From Rivularia sp. PCC 7116 (GTDB lineage Bacteria; Cyanobacteriota; Cyanobacteriia; Cyanobacteriales; Nostocaceae), in contig NC_019678.1 of NCBI RefSeq assembly GCF_000316665.1, positions 2,418,001 to 2,482,000 of the forward strand: DNA of 64,000 nucleotides. The letters run 5' to 3'. The notes below the pieces were generated by a model that had not been told where the DNA came from, made no database searches, and saw only the letters and a program-made list of their open reading frames with translations. Shown here in pieces: positions 46,101 through 53,309 of this stretch (the first letter of the stretch is position 1; each line of letters starts with the position of its first letter). The position numbers and the translations under genes were made by a program.

Positions 46101-46385
46101 ATTGATTTAAGCGTTGAAAATCAGTCTACAGCAGAATTTACAGGAGAATTCACTGCCGGTGCAATCATTGTACCTTTCCTCATGGTTAACGGTAATCCGG
46201 AAGCATTTGAAGAGATTTTCTTCCCATTCATTGAAGCTAATTCTGATGGTGTGGATCATGTAATGATGCTTGGTGAAAATACCTTTGGATTTGAGGATTT
46301 AACTGGAGGTGGAGATGGAGACTATAACGACTTTATTGTTAAGGTTGATTTTACTAGTGTTGATTTGACTAGTGTAAGTACATAG
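43149..46385 (+). CDS. Giant Calx-beta/seven-repeat propeller/DUF4114 protein, paralogue 1
   Basis: About 1078 residues from ATG 43149 (an AAGG site lies upstream; the TTG at 43140 is an alternative). Domains in order: a Calx-beta domain (about 20-175); seven propeller-type repeats (about 185-620) with 'WAKQFG' or 'WAQNIGG' starts and 'GNTYVTGDF' or 'GNAYLFMTE' cores; a second Calx-beta (about 620-745, 'ITEGDSKQITYTFTRKGD'); a Lys/Ser-rich link ('FKFKSKFKSGKSSIKFSFK'); and a DUF4114 domain (about 950-1075, 'FGFEDLTGGGDGDYNDFIV'). No signal peptide is seen, so export by a type I or similar route is inferred. A role in surface adhesion or matrix is likely. It is very acidic, probably calcium binding. 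Its own terminator is at 46495-46525. Confidence 0.85.
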   Translation: MTDNLNGIKEINNVASSPEVEVTLGVDMMSVAENSGKEIKYTFTRKNNTELREVRADASNSTSVDTSKDLIVNFSIAGKAQLDKDYKLDGAEMDGSKYTVTIPADATTAEVTITPIADSEIESDEAVKLTLETGKDYSIDRNLQQFEVSEAVFLKNSLVDDKAVMAVITNDDPMLDAPWAKQFGSNGYGYEYLAVDDEGNTYVTGDFTGAVTIGNQTITSKGGKDIFVAKFDKDGNVQWAQEYGGTNFDNADNITVDDSGNTFVVGTFSKQTTLGDKTLAVTGDGYGSDAFVTKIDSTGKVDWAKRLNGTERTVVYGIEADAQGNSYITGDFGGQITLDNINLGGESGDIFVAKFDTDGGVSWAKEFGNNDFSSQAEDIVVDKEGNAYLFMTEGNEGNDNIVVSKLNKTDGSEGWKQTFGDSNNWVVAEGIAIDDKDNIFIAGEFEETVTFGATPDAPTLEGGENGDVFVAKLDSSDKGKVLWATDFDSQNKDEDYVQIGGIAVDKMSNTYVTGYYDNGSMSVGDFMLYDEGGEGGEGENAFIAKLDDKGKVKWAQNIGGKNYEEITDIAVKDNKIYLAGEFYEEATFGEKSLKASNFDDTFLVKLAKEKPEISLKADSTTITEGDSKQITYTFTRKGDFTQELTVKFSVTGTATFNQDFTLTGEEKFDGKSGEVKFEAGKETATVTLNITDDSDAEEDETLALELAMGSGYMISATEAKTSITIAKDEKDIVIVSGSDDDDTEFTLASNSKQTFKFKSKFKSGKSSIKFSFKSKSVAEFKEIAIVTVDDDEGTIDGLSTGDEGYIEAALNRSKSIFSLLGNIPQGFGDIDIEKVLEFSSETSFRFLSVKGGTLQGVKQGKVNKSQVTVSSTDFLQVSESEKNSFDLDFEGVKIKMKFDAKAKKAIGSGLQEKIEVLDLRSDELSGKQKVKCTVNREAAYNNFVGFYQVIDEDGGIDTNGDGTVDVLVGDAGYAQAAVQNRIASIDLSVENQSTAEFTGEFTAGAIIVPFLMVNGNPEAFEEIFFPFIEANSDGVDHVMMLGENTFGFEDLTGGGDGDYNDFIVKVDFTSVDLTSVST

Positions 46386-46494
46386 ATAATTCATCGGGCG
46401 TGTTACGGCTAAAAATCGTTTTGTCGAGATCGAAAAATTTTGATTGCCGTAACTTTTGATTAATGATTTCAAATCAGCAACTCTTGAATTAGTC

Positions 46495-46525
46495 AAAACC
46501 CGGTTTTTTAAAAGCCGGGTTTTTA
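46495..46525 (+). terminator. Rho-independent terminator of paralogue 1
   Basis: AACCCGG (46497-46503) and CCGGGTT (46515-46521) form a seven-base GC stem, extended by A-T pairs, followed by T. It resembles the hairpin at 1499-1529. It indicates that the two paralogues are transcribed separately. Confidence 0.8.
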
Positions 46526-46620
46526 ATATCTAATATATAATTTTCGCAATTGAGAAAGTAAATATTATACAAACAGCTATCAGTATGATTACAAAGAAAT
46601 AATTTCACTTAGATTAAATT

Positions 46621-46691
46621 TAAGTGATAATACGTATTTATTTTTCTTCGTTTATCTTATTTTGACATTTAAAAGTAGCTTAGGTTACAAC
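46621..46691 (+). promoter_or_regulatory. Promoter of the second Calx-beta/propeller gene (duplicate)
   Basis: TTGACA (46662-46667), an 18-base spacer and TACAAC (46686-46691), in a segment nearly identical to 43035-43151. Shared features include TACGTATTTATT upstream and ACCGATGGGAAAC with TTTATTTATAA downstream. Confidence 0.65.
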
Positions 46692-46734
46692 CGATGGGAA
46701 ACTATTTTATTTATAAAATATAAGGCTACTTGAT

Positions 46735-49700
46735 ATGGCAACCAACGATCAAAACCCAGTTACATTAACCGAAATCACTCTTGATATTGACTCCATGACT
46801 GTTGTAGAGGATAGAGACAAAACTCTTACCTATACCTTTAGTCGGGATGAGAATACTGATAGTAATTTAACAGTCAATTTTACTCTTGATGGTACGGCAA
46901 AAAGTGATACAGACTTCATGATAGAAGGTGCGGAATACGACGGTGTTACAGGTACAGTTATTATTGCTGCCGGAGAACAGGAAGCTAGCGTTACTATTAC
47001 GCCAAAGGCAGATGCTGAGATTGAATCGGATGAAAGTATTAAGTTAACTGTGTCTAACACGGAAGAATACATTGTTACTGATGACTCTGTAAAACTTTCA
47101 GAAAATGCATCACTATTTCGAGCAGATGGCAATGAATTAGACAATTCATCCGATGACAGTGTGATGAAAATGGGTGTTATCGCAAATGACGATCCCAAGT
47201 TAAAGGTAGATTGGGCAAAGCAGTTTGGTGGAAGTGGTTATGGTTATGAATTCCTAGCGGTAGATGATGCCGGGAATACTTATGTCACGGGAAGTTTTGA
47301 GACAACAGTTACTCTTGGTGGTGACACTCTTACACCCGAAGGTAGTAAAGATCTTTTTGTTGCCAAAGTTAAAGAAAATGGAGAGTTTGATTGGGCAAAG
47401 GGCTTCGGTGGTACAACCGGTGATTCAAGCTCTGGTATTGATATAGATGATAAGGGTAACACCTATATTACCGGAGAATTTTCAGGACAAATAACATTCG
47501 GTGATACAACTCCTGTTGTCGCAGGTATTAGTAGTGATGTTTTTGCTGCCAAGCTTAACAGTGATGGTAATGCAGTATGGGCAAAGGATTTTGGTAATGG
47601 TAGCTCGGATAAAGCTGGAAGTATTGCCGTTGATAAAGAGGGTAACGCTTACATTACTGGAAATTTTTTAGGAGAAGTAACTTTTGGCGATAAAAAAATT
47701 AATGGTGGAGAAGAAGGGCGTGTAGTTGTCAGCAAACTTGATAGCGATAGTGGTGATGTGGTTTGGGCAGAGGATTTTGGTGCTGCTTCCAAATCTGAGG
47801 AAGCATCTGATGAAGCTAGTGATATTGTCGTGGATAAAGAAGGTAATGCCTATCTTTTCATGACTGAACAAAATGAAAACGGCGCTGAATATGCTGTTGT
47901 AACTAAGCTTGATAAAAGCGATGGTAGTGAAACTTGGACAAAGAAGTTTGGTAATAATGTAGTCCACGATAACATCGCTATTGGTAAAGATAGTGTTTAC
48001 ATTACCGGAGAGTTTGAAGAGACATTAACTTTTGATAATGCCCCTAATCCTTTTACTGTTGAAGGTGGTGAAAATGGTGATGTATTTGTTGGCAAACTAG
48101 ACAGTAGTAGCGGTAATTTGCTGTGGGTGAAAGACTTTGACAGTCAAGATAAGGATGAGAATGATGTTGAATTAGAAGGTATTGCTGTAGATGATATGGG
48201 CAATACTTACGTCACCGGATATTACCAAGGTAAAAGTATGAGAGTTGATAACTTCATGCTTTACGGTGAAGTTGAGGAAACTGACACAGAGAATGCTTTT
48301 ATCACTAAGTTTGACAGTAAAGGTAAGGTAAAGTGGGCGCAAAATATCGGCGGTACTGATGAAGAGAATATCTCCGATATCGCTGTAAATAATGGCAAAA
48401 TCTACATCGCTGGCAAGTTTTTCAATAAAGCTACTTTTGGTGATGAAAGTCTTGAAAAGACGAATTCTACAGACACTTTCCTTGTCAAATTAGAAGAAGA
48501 AAAACCAGAAATTTCTCTCACAGTTGACTCCACGAGTATTACCGAAGGTGATAATAATCAAATTATCTACACTTTTACCCGCAAAGGTGATACTGCGGCT
48601 GAATTAACGGTTGATTTTTCCGTCACAGGCAGCGCGACTTTCAACGATGATTATACTTTAGAGGGTGCCGATGAGTTTCAGAATAGCAAGGGTAAAGTTA
48701 CTTTCCAAGCAGGAAAAGCAACTGCCACCGTTACTTTAAGTGTCACCAACGACACAACTGTGGAGCAAGATAAAACCCTAGCTTTAAGTTTGGAAAAAGG
48801 AAGCGGTTATATGCTTTCCGCAACAGAAAATACAAAGAATATAACTATTATTAGTGAAGATATAGAAAATACTACTGGTAGCGGTAACGGTAGCGGTAGC
48901 GGTAGCGGTAGCGGTAGTGATAATGATGACGAAGATGAAGGAGAATTGAGCTTTATATCTAACGGTAAAAGCACTTTCAAATTCAAAAGCAAGTTCAAAG
49001 ATGGTAAATCTAAATCTTCTATCAAGTTTTCTTTCAAGAGTAAAAATATTGAAGAAATCAAACAAATAGCTTTCTTCACCGTTGACGATGATGAGGCAAC
49101 TATCGATGGTATTTCTCCCGACGCTGAAGGATATATTGAAGCAGCTTTAAATCGCGCCCAAACTATCTTTTCTGTATTAGGAAATGCACCTCAAGGCTTC
49201 GATTTAACTCAGCTTGATAAAGTTATAGAATTTAGTAGCGATATCAAATTCCGTTTCTTGTCGGTGAAGAATGGTACTGTTGATGGAGTAAAAAAAGGCA
49301 AAGTCAAACGAGAACAAGTTGTTTTTTCTAATGCTGATTTCTTACAAGTCTCTGAATTTGAGAAAAACGGCTTTGATTTAGATTTTGAAGGTGTAAAAAT
49401 TAATATGAAGCTGGATGGCAAAGCTAAAAAAGCCATCGGTAGCGGATTGCAAGAAAAAATCGAAGTGCTTGATTTACGCGAAATTACTACCACGCAAACT
49501 GCAACCTTTACTGTTAACCGCGAAGCTCAATTCAATAATACAATTGGTTTCTACCAGGTAATAAATGAAGACGGTGGTATAGATACAAACGGTGATGGTA
49601 CTGCTGATATATTGGTTGGAGATGCTGGTTATGCACAAGCAGCAGTGCAAAACCGGCTTGCTAGCATTGACTTAAGTGTTGAAAATCAATCTACAGGAGA

Positions 49701-49935
49701 ATTTACAGGAGAATTAACTGCTGGTGCAATAGTTGTGCCTTTCCTTATAGTTAACGGTAATCCAGAAGAATTTGAAGAGATTTTCTTCCCATTTATTGGA
49801 GCTAATTCCGACGGTGCAGATCACGTAATGATGATTGGTGATAATGCCTTCGGATTTGAGGATTTAGCTGGAGGTGGGGACAGAGACTTTAATGATGTTA
49901 TTGTCAAGGTTGATATTAATAGTTTAAACACATAA
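46735..49935 (+). CDS. Giant Calx-beta/seven-repeat propeller/DUF4114 protein, paralogue 2
   Basis: 1066 residues from ATG 46735. It has the same domain order as the preceding gene: Calx-beta (about 10-160), seven propeller repeats ('WAKQFGGSGYGYEFLAVDD' onward), second Calx-beta ('ITEGDNNQIIYTFTRKGD'), Lys/Ser-rich link and DUF4114 ('FGFEDLAGGGDRDFNDVIV'). It is highly similar along its whole length, so this is a tandem gene duplication that included the promoter. One difference is a Gly-Ser repeat linker (GSGNGSGSGSGSGSD) encoded by GGTAGC units at about 48880-48920, absent from paralogue 1. A secreted, calcium-binding surface role is inferred. Confidence 0.85.
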   Translation: MATNDQNPVTLTEITLDIDSMTVVEDRDKTLTYTFSRDENTDSNLTVNFTLDGTAKSDTDFMIEGAEYDGVTGTVIIAAGEQEASVTITPKADAEIESDESIKLTVSNTEEYIVTDDSVKLSENASLFRADGNELDNSSDDSVMKMGVIANDDPKLKVDWAKQFGGSGYGYEFLAVDDAGNTYVTGSFETTVTLGGDTLTPEGSKDLFVAKVKENGEFDWAKGFGGTTGDSSSGIDIDDKGNTYITGEFSGQITFGDTTPVVAGISSDVFAAKLNSDGNAVWAKDFGNGSSDKAGSIAVDKEGNAYITGNFLGEVTFGDKKINGGEEGRVVVSKLDSDSGDVVWAEDFGAASKSEEASDEASDIVVDKEGNAYLFMTEQNENGAEYAVVTKLDKSDGSETWTKKFGNNVVHDNIAIGKDSVYITGEFEETLTFDNAPNPFTVEGGENGDVFVGKLDSSSGNLLWVKDFDSQDKDENDVELEGIAVDDMGNTYVTGYYQGKSMRVDNFMLYGEVEETDTENAFITKFDSKGKVKWAQNIGGTDEENISDIAVNNGKIYIAGKFFNKATFGDESLEKTNSTDTFLVKLEEEKPEISLTVDSTSITEGDNNQIIYTFTRKGDTAAELTVDFSVTGSATFNDDYTLEGADEFQNSKGKVTFQAGKATATVTLSVTNDTTVEQDKTLALSLEKGSGYMLSATENTKNITIISEDIENTTGSGNGSGSGSGSGSDNDDEDEGELSFISNGKSTFKFKSKFKDGKSKSSIKFSFKSKNIEEIKQIAFFTVDDDEATIDGISPDAEGYIEAALNRAQTIFSVLGNAPQGFDLTQLDKVIEFSSDIKFRFLSVKNGTVDGVKKGKVKREQVVFSNADFLQVSEFEKNGFDLDFEGVKINMKLDGKAKKAIGSGLQEKIEVLDLREITTTQTATFTVNREAQFNNTIGFYQVINEDGGIDTNGDGTADILVGDAGYAQAAVQNRLASIDLSVENQSTGEFTGELTAGAIVVPFLIVNGNPEEFEEIFFPFIGANSDGADHVMMIGDNAFGFEDLAGGGDRDFNDVIVKVDINSLNT
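48878..48920. repeat. In-frame GGTAGC tandem repeat
   Basis: Six or seven hexamers GGTAGC/GGTAAC encode Gly-Ser pairs before an acidic DNDDEDEG run. The six-base unit keeps the frame, so copy number can change without breaking the protein. Confidence 0.85.
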
Positions 49936-49962
49936 GCTTGATTCCCGCACAATCTGAATGTA

Positions 49963-49987
49963 GAGACGTAGCACTGTGCCCCGTCTC
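49963..49987. repeat. GAGACGTAGCA hairpin repeat, degenerate copy
   Basis: GAGACGTAGCACTGTGCCCCGTCTC is a diverged member of the family at 748-770. It lies where the broken small gene on the minus strand loses its C-terminal coding sequence. Confidence 0.6.
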
Positions 49988-50143
49988 TAAAAATCACGTT
50001 GAAAGGAAACTGACATACGGTAATTTCTCCAGTGTCGGGATTTATCCCAAAAGCTAATTTAGCATCTTTATCTAAATCGAGATTACCAACGGCTAAAGCA
50101 AATTCCAAAGCTTTTTTTCAGAATCCCTTACAGTGAATACCAT
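49988..50143 (-). pseudogene. Remnant of a small gene with a one-base frameshift and lost 3' end
   Basis: On the minus strand ATG 50143 opens MVFTVRDSEKK. A run of seven A (50112-50118 as T on the plus strand) then breaks the frame. With one more A it would continue as ALEFALAVGNLDLDKDAKLA, then FGINPDTGEITVCQFPFNV, a well-formed protein-like sequence. It then runs into the degenerate GAGACG repeat at 49987. A decayed gene is the simplest reading. A sequencing error in the A run, or slippage, cannot be excluded. I do not recognise the family. Confidence 0.5.
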
Positions 50144-50235
50144 CTTCAGATTACTAAATAACCATTTTATTAACCCCTCAATACCCACAAACCATTACCA
50201 TAATAAGAAATACTTTACTAAACTTCACAAAAACC

Positions 50236-51123
50236 GTGACTACTACATCCCAAGCAACAACTACCTTTGAAAAACTGTTTTGGAATTGGAAGGATTACAA
50301 AATTCAATATACCGTCATGGGTACGGGACAACCTTTAGTATTAATTCACGGTTTCGGTGCATCTATCGGACATTGGAAGAAGAATATTCCCGTATTAGCA
50401 GATGCTGGATATCAAGTATTTGCAATAGATTTACTAGGATTTGGTGGCTCGGATAAAGCACCTATTGAGTACAGCGTTGATTTATGGGTGGAGTTACTCA
50501 AAGATTTTTGGCAGGAACATATCAAACACAAAGCTGTATTTATCGGTAATTCTGTAGGTGCTTTGATAAGTTTGACTATAGCCGTAGAGCATCCCGAAAT
50601 TACCTCCGGAGCAGTTTTAATCAACGCTGCGGGAGGATTAAGCCATCGCCCTAACGAACTCAACCCACCGCTAAGATTTGTCATGGGTTCGTTCAATAAA
50701 TTAGTCAGTCATCCGATAACGGGTAAATTCGTATTTAATAATATTCGCAGAAAATCGCAGATTAAACGCACGCTTTATCAAGTGTATCGCGATCGCAATG
50801 CTGTCACCGACGAATTAGTAGATATGCTTTACGAGCCATCCTGTGACGAAGGCGCGCAAAAAGTATTTGCATCAATTTTAACTGCTCCTCCCGGTGATTC
50901 CCCAGAGGAATTATTACCTAAAGTCGAGCGTCCATTACTAGTAATTTGGGGTGCAGATGACCCCTGGACACCAATTACTGGAGCAAAAGTTTACGAACAA
51001 GCCAGAGAAAACGGCAAAGATATCAAAATAGTACCAATTCCCGGAGCAGGGCATTGTCCACATGATGAAGTTCCCGATTTGGTGAATCCCGAAATTATTG
51101 ATTGGGTAATGGGTAATTGGTAA
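50236..51123 (+). CDS. Alpha/beta-fold hydrolase
   Basis: A 295-residue hydrolase, starting at GTG 50236. The oxyanion motif is 'VLIHGFGASIGHWKKN', the nucleophile is Ser106 in GNSVG, the acid is in 'WGADDPWTP', and the histidine is in 'GAGHCPHDE'. No signal peptide. This set is common in cyanobacteria and plants, where relatives act on esters including chlorophyll derivatives; no specific substrate can be given. The last codons (DWVMGNW) and stop lie inside a GGTAATGGGTAATT repeat that continues to about 51170, as in natH. Confidence 0.88.
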   Translation: MTTTSQATTTFEKLFWNWKDYKIQYTVMGTGQPLVLIHGFGASIGHWKKNIPVLADAGYQVFAIDLLGFGGSDKAPIEYSVDLWVELLKDFWQEHIKHKAVFIGNSVGALISLTIAVEHPEITSGAVLINAAGGLSHRPNELNPPLRFVMGSFNKLVSHPITGKFVFNNIRRKSQIKRTLYQVYRDRNAVTDELVDMLYEPSCDEGAQKVFASILTAPPGDSPEELLPKVERPLLVIWGADDPWTPITGAKVYEQARENGKDIKIVPIPGAGHCPHDEVPDLVNPEIIDWVMGNW

Positions 51124-51280
51124 TGGGTAATTGGTAATGGGTAATGGGTAATTGGTAATGGGTAGTGGGGGTAGAGGGGGAGAGGAGGAAGATAGGGAGA
51201 AATTATTAACTCCGGTGGTACTAACTCCTAACTATTTTCAATGCCCCATGCCCCATGCCCCATGCCCAATTACCAATTCT
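51110..51280. repeat. STRRs between the hydrolase and zinc-protease genes
   Basis: GGGTAATTGGTAAT units run from the hydrolase 3' end to about 51170. A GGGGGAGAGG run follows, and then four CATGCCC units (about 51241-51270), ending next to the stop of the protease gene on the minus strand. Confidence 0.85.
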
Positions 51281-52119
51281 CAACTCTCAAAAGTATTACA
51301 AGCATCAACGCTACCTGTCTGAATACCGCGTTTAAACCATTTGACGCGCTGTGCGGAACTTCCGTGAGTGAAGGATTCGGGAACTACATAACCTTTGGAT
51401 CGCTTTTGCAATCTATCATCCCCAATACTCGCTGCTGCATTGATAGCTTCTTCAACGTCTCCTTGTTCGATAATTTGTCTTTGTCTTTGTGCGTGATGTG
51501 CCCAAATTCCTGCAAAACAATCTGCTTGTAATTCCAATCTGACGGAAAGCTGGTTTGCTTGAACTTGGGAAACTCGATTTTGTATGTTTCTTACTCTATT
51601 GGATATTCCCATTAAATTCTGGACGTGATGTCCGACTTCATGAGCGATTACATATGCTTGAGCAAAATCTCCGGGTGCGCCAAGTTTATTTCTTAAATCT
51701 CGGAAAAAGCTTAAATCTAAGTATACTTTTTGGTCTGGGGGACAGTAAAAAGGACCTACGGCAGCACTTGCATAACCGCAAGCTGATTGTACTGCATTCT
51801 CAAACAGAACTAATTTCGGTTCGCGATAGTTTCTCCCCATTTTTCTAAATAAAGGATTCCAGGTATCTTCGGTATCGGCAAGTACAACGGAAACAAATTG
51901 TCCCATTTCATCTCTAGGTTGGGAAGTTGTTTGAGTCGGAATTGAAGAGCCGTCATCTCTAGGAGCAATCTGTTCAATAATTGCTGGATCTACACCGAGA
52001 AATACTGCAATTAAAGTAAGAATCAAACCGCCAAGCCCACCACCAACCACACCCGGAGAAACGCTTCTACCGCGTCTATCTTCAACATTGTCGCTTCTTC
52101 GACCAAATTCCCAACGCAT
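51280..52119 (-). CDS. Neutral zinc metallopeptidase (YpfJ/PF04228 family)
   Basis: A 279-residue protein. Residues 25-45 form a Gly-rich membrane helix ('VVGGGLGGLILTLIAVFLGV'), typical of the family after 'RRGRSVSPG'. The zinc motif HEVGHHVQ is near residue 165, preceded by 'YVIAHEVG' and followed by 'LELQADCFAGIWAHH' with the third ligand Glu. The 'CGYASAAVGPFYCPPDQKVYLDLSFF' stretch is a family marker. The protein is likely membrane-anchored with the protease outside the cytoplasm; function is unknown. It starts at ATG 52119. Confidence 0.92.
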   Translation of the reverse strand: MRWEFGRRSDNVEDRRGRSVSPGVVGGGLGGLILTLIAVFLGVDPAIIEQIAPRDDGSSIPTQTTSQPRDEMGQFVSVVLADTEDTWNPLFRKMGRNYREPKLVLFENAVQSACGYASAAVGPFYCPPDQKVYLDLSFFRDLRNKLGAPGDFAQAYVIAHEVGHHVQNLMGISNRVRNIQNRVSQVQANQLSVRLELQADCFAGIWAHHAQRQRQIIEQGDVEEAINAAASIGDDRLQKRSKGYVVPESFTHGSSAQRVKWFKRGIQTGSVDACNTFES

Positions 52120-52295
52120 AATAATAATTAGTAAAGAGTAATTTCGTAATTATTATACAGATGGGTTTTGATACCTACTCTTGATTAATTACGAATTTTT
52201 ACGTTTGCCTGTAGTATGAATGATTGAAAATAATTTTGGAAACTAACTTTAGTATTGCTTCTGAATTTTTCGTTTACAACTCAAGAAAGAGAAAG

Positions 52296-52351
52296 GTTCG
52301 TAGTTGCGCTTTAGCGCCAAATATAGTTGGCGCTGAAGCGCAACTACGAAC
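52296..52351. repeat. 25-bp inverted repeat upstream of the PAP/fibrillin gene
   Basis: GTTCGTAGTTGCGCTTTAGC...(52296-52320) and its complement (52327-52351) form a 25-base stem with one G-U pair around ATATAG. It ends 11 bases before ATG 52363. In the transcript it would lie against the ribosome binding region. It could also end transcripts entering from upstream, or be a mobile repeat. Confidence 0.8.
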
Positions 52352-52362
52352 ATAATCAAAAT

Positions 52363-52968
52363 ATGAAAGTAGAAAATCAAAGTAATGATTCTCTGAAAAC
52401 ACAGCTAATACAACAAGTAGAAGCTTTACCATTCCAGCAAGCCATATTTCCCCAATCAGAACCAGATATAGATAGAATTATCCAGAATTTGGAAGAAATT
52501 AATCTAACTCCTCATCCGTTAAATTTTGAAAATCAAGCTTTAATATCTGGTAGTTGGCAGCTAATATATGCCTCTAACGGAACAGTAGTTACTCGTCAAG
52601 TTGCTACTATTCCAGATTGGACGGGAATTAAAATCAAAGAGGTATATCAAACCTTGAATTTTAATGATTCGGGGATTACAACTTCTAACTGTGCCAAAAT
52701 CGAATTACCTATATTAGGAGAATTGAAAATCGAAGCTTCGGGTATTTGGAAGTGTGAGGAAGACGAAACCACCGCTTTAGTAAGCTTTGATGCCTTTACA
52801 TTTCAAGCAACAAAACCTTTTTCTTTACCCGTTAATTTACCCGAATTAAAAATCCCAGTTATTGAAGCTCTCCGCAACGAAGCTGTATGGATAACTTCTT
52901 ATTTAGACGAGGAAATTCGAGTCGGAAGGGGGAAGACAGGGAATTTATTTTTGTTTCGGCGGGAATAA
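52363..52968 (+). CDS. PAP/fibrillin (plastid-lipid associated) family protein
   Basis: About 201 residues from ATG 52363; an in-frame TTG at 52327 lies inside the inverted repeat and is unlikely. The fibrillin fold is seen in 'LISGSWQLIYASNGTVVTRQVATIPDWTGIKI' and 'IPVIEALRNEAVWITSYLDEEIRVGRGKTGNLFLFRR', the lipocalin-like start and the conserved C-terminal signature. Fibrillins bind lipids or prenylquinones at thylakoids and plastoglobules and help in photoprotection. No transit or signal peptide is present. A long hairpin lies just upstream of the start. Confidence 0.88.
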   Translation: MKVENQSNDSLKTQLIQQVEALPFQQAIFPQSEPDIDRIIQNLEEINLTPHPLNFENQALISGSWQLIYASNGTVVTRQVATIPDWTGIKIKEVYQTLNFNDSGITTSNCAKIELPILGELKIEASGIWKCEEDETTALVSFDAFTFQATKPFSLPVNLPELKIPVIEALRNEAVWITSYLDEEIRVGRGKTGNLFLFRRE

Positions 52969-53131
52969 AGCTTTTGAGGTTAGAGGTTAAAGATTAAAGG
53001 TTGAGATTTTTTTGTAATTTTCCGAAATCAACGCTAACCGTTTAGTAGCAGTATATTAGGTGGTCATGGGAATGAGTATAAATAACTTGATAAATAACTT
53101 TTTAATATATCGGTAGGCACATCCGCAGAAG

Positions 53132-53160
53132 AACCCAGCTATTTTGGTTGGGTTTTTTTT
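53132..53160 (+). terminator. Rho-independent terminator
   Basis: AACCCA (53132-53137) and TGGGTT (53149-53154), extended by neighbouring bases, are followed by eight T in all. It would end the PAP/fibrillin transcript or a small RNA between the genes. Confidence 0.8.
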
Positions 53161-53234
53161 ATTTGAAGAGGGGGTAGATGGGGGAGAGGGGGTAGAGGTA
53201 AAGTAAATTCCCTATGCCCAATTTTCAAAATTCA

Positions 53235-53248
53235 AGTACGATTGTTCT
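53235..53248 (+). promoter_or_regulatory. LexA-type SOS box upstream of uvrA
   Basis: AGTACGATTGTTCT matches the consensus reported for the LexA site of Anabaena, RGTAC-NNN-D-GTWC-B, at every fixed position. It lies about 60 bases before the uvrA ATG, inside the expected promoter. Regulation of uvrA by LexA is therefore likely; it is inferred from the match. Confidence 0.7.
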
Positions 53249-53309
53249 ACCATAACAGGAGCATCAATAGTATTATTAAGGATTGTCCCTTGCCGCCCAC
53301 CTTGCTGAT

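Larger units (their letters stand above)
46386..46734. other. Intergenic region between the two large paralogues
   Basis: A 349-base gap. It has the terminator of the first gene (46495-46525) and then the duplicated promoter and leader of the second (from about 46621). No other element is seen. Confidence 0.65.
52969..53309. other. Gap between PAP/fibrillin gene and uvrA
   Basis: A 341-base gap. It has a rho-independent terminator at 53132-53160, a GGGGGTAGA repeat near 53165-53200, and a LexA-type box at 53235-53248 in front of uvrA. The 100 bases upstream of the terminator are unassigned and could belong to the 3' end of the PAP transcript or to a small RNA. Confidence 0.55.

Noticed and set aside
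48784-49079. Open frames with runs of Leu-Pro or Thr-Ala opposite the giant gene
   Set aside because: These come from the GGTAGC repeat and acidic codons read on the other strand.
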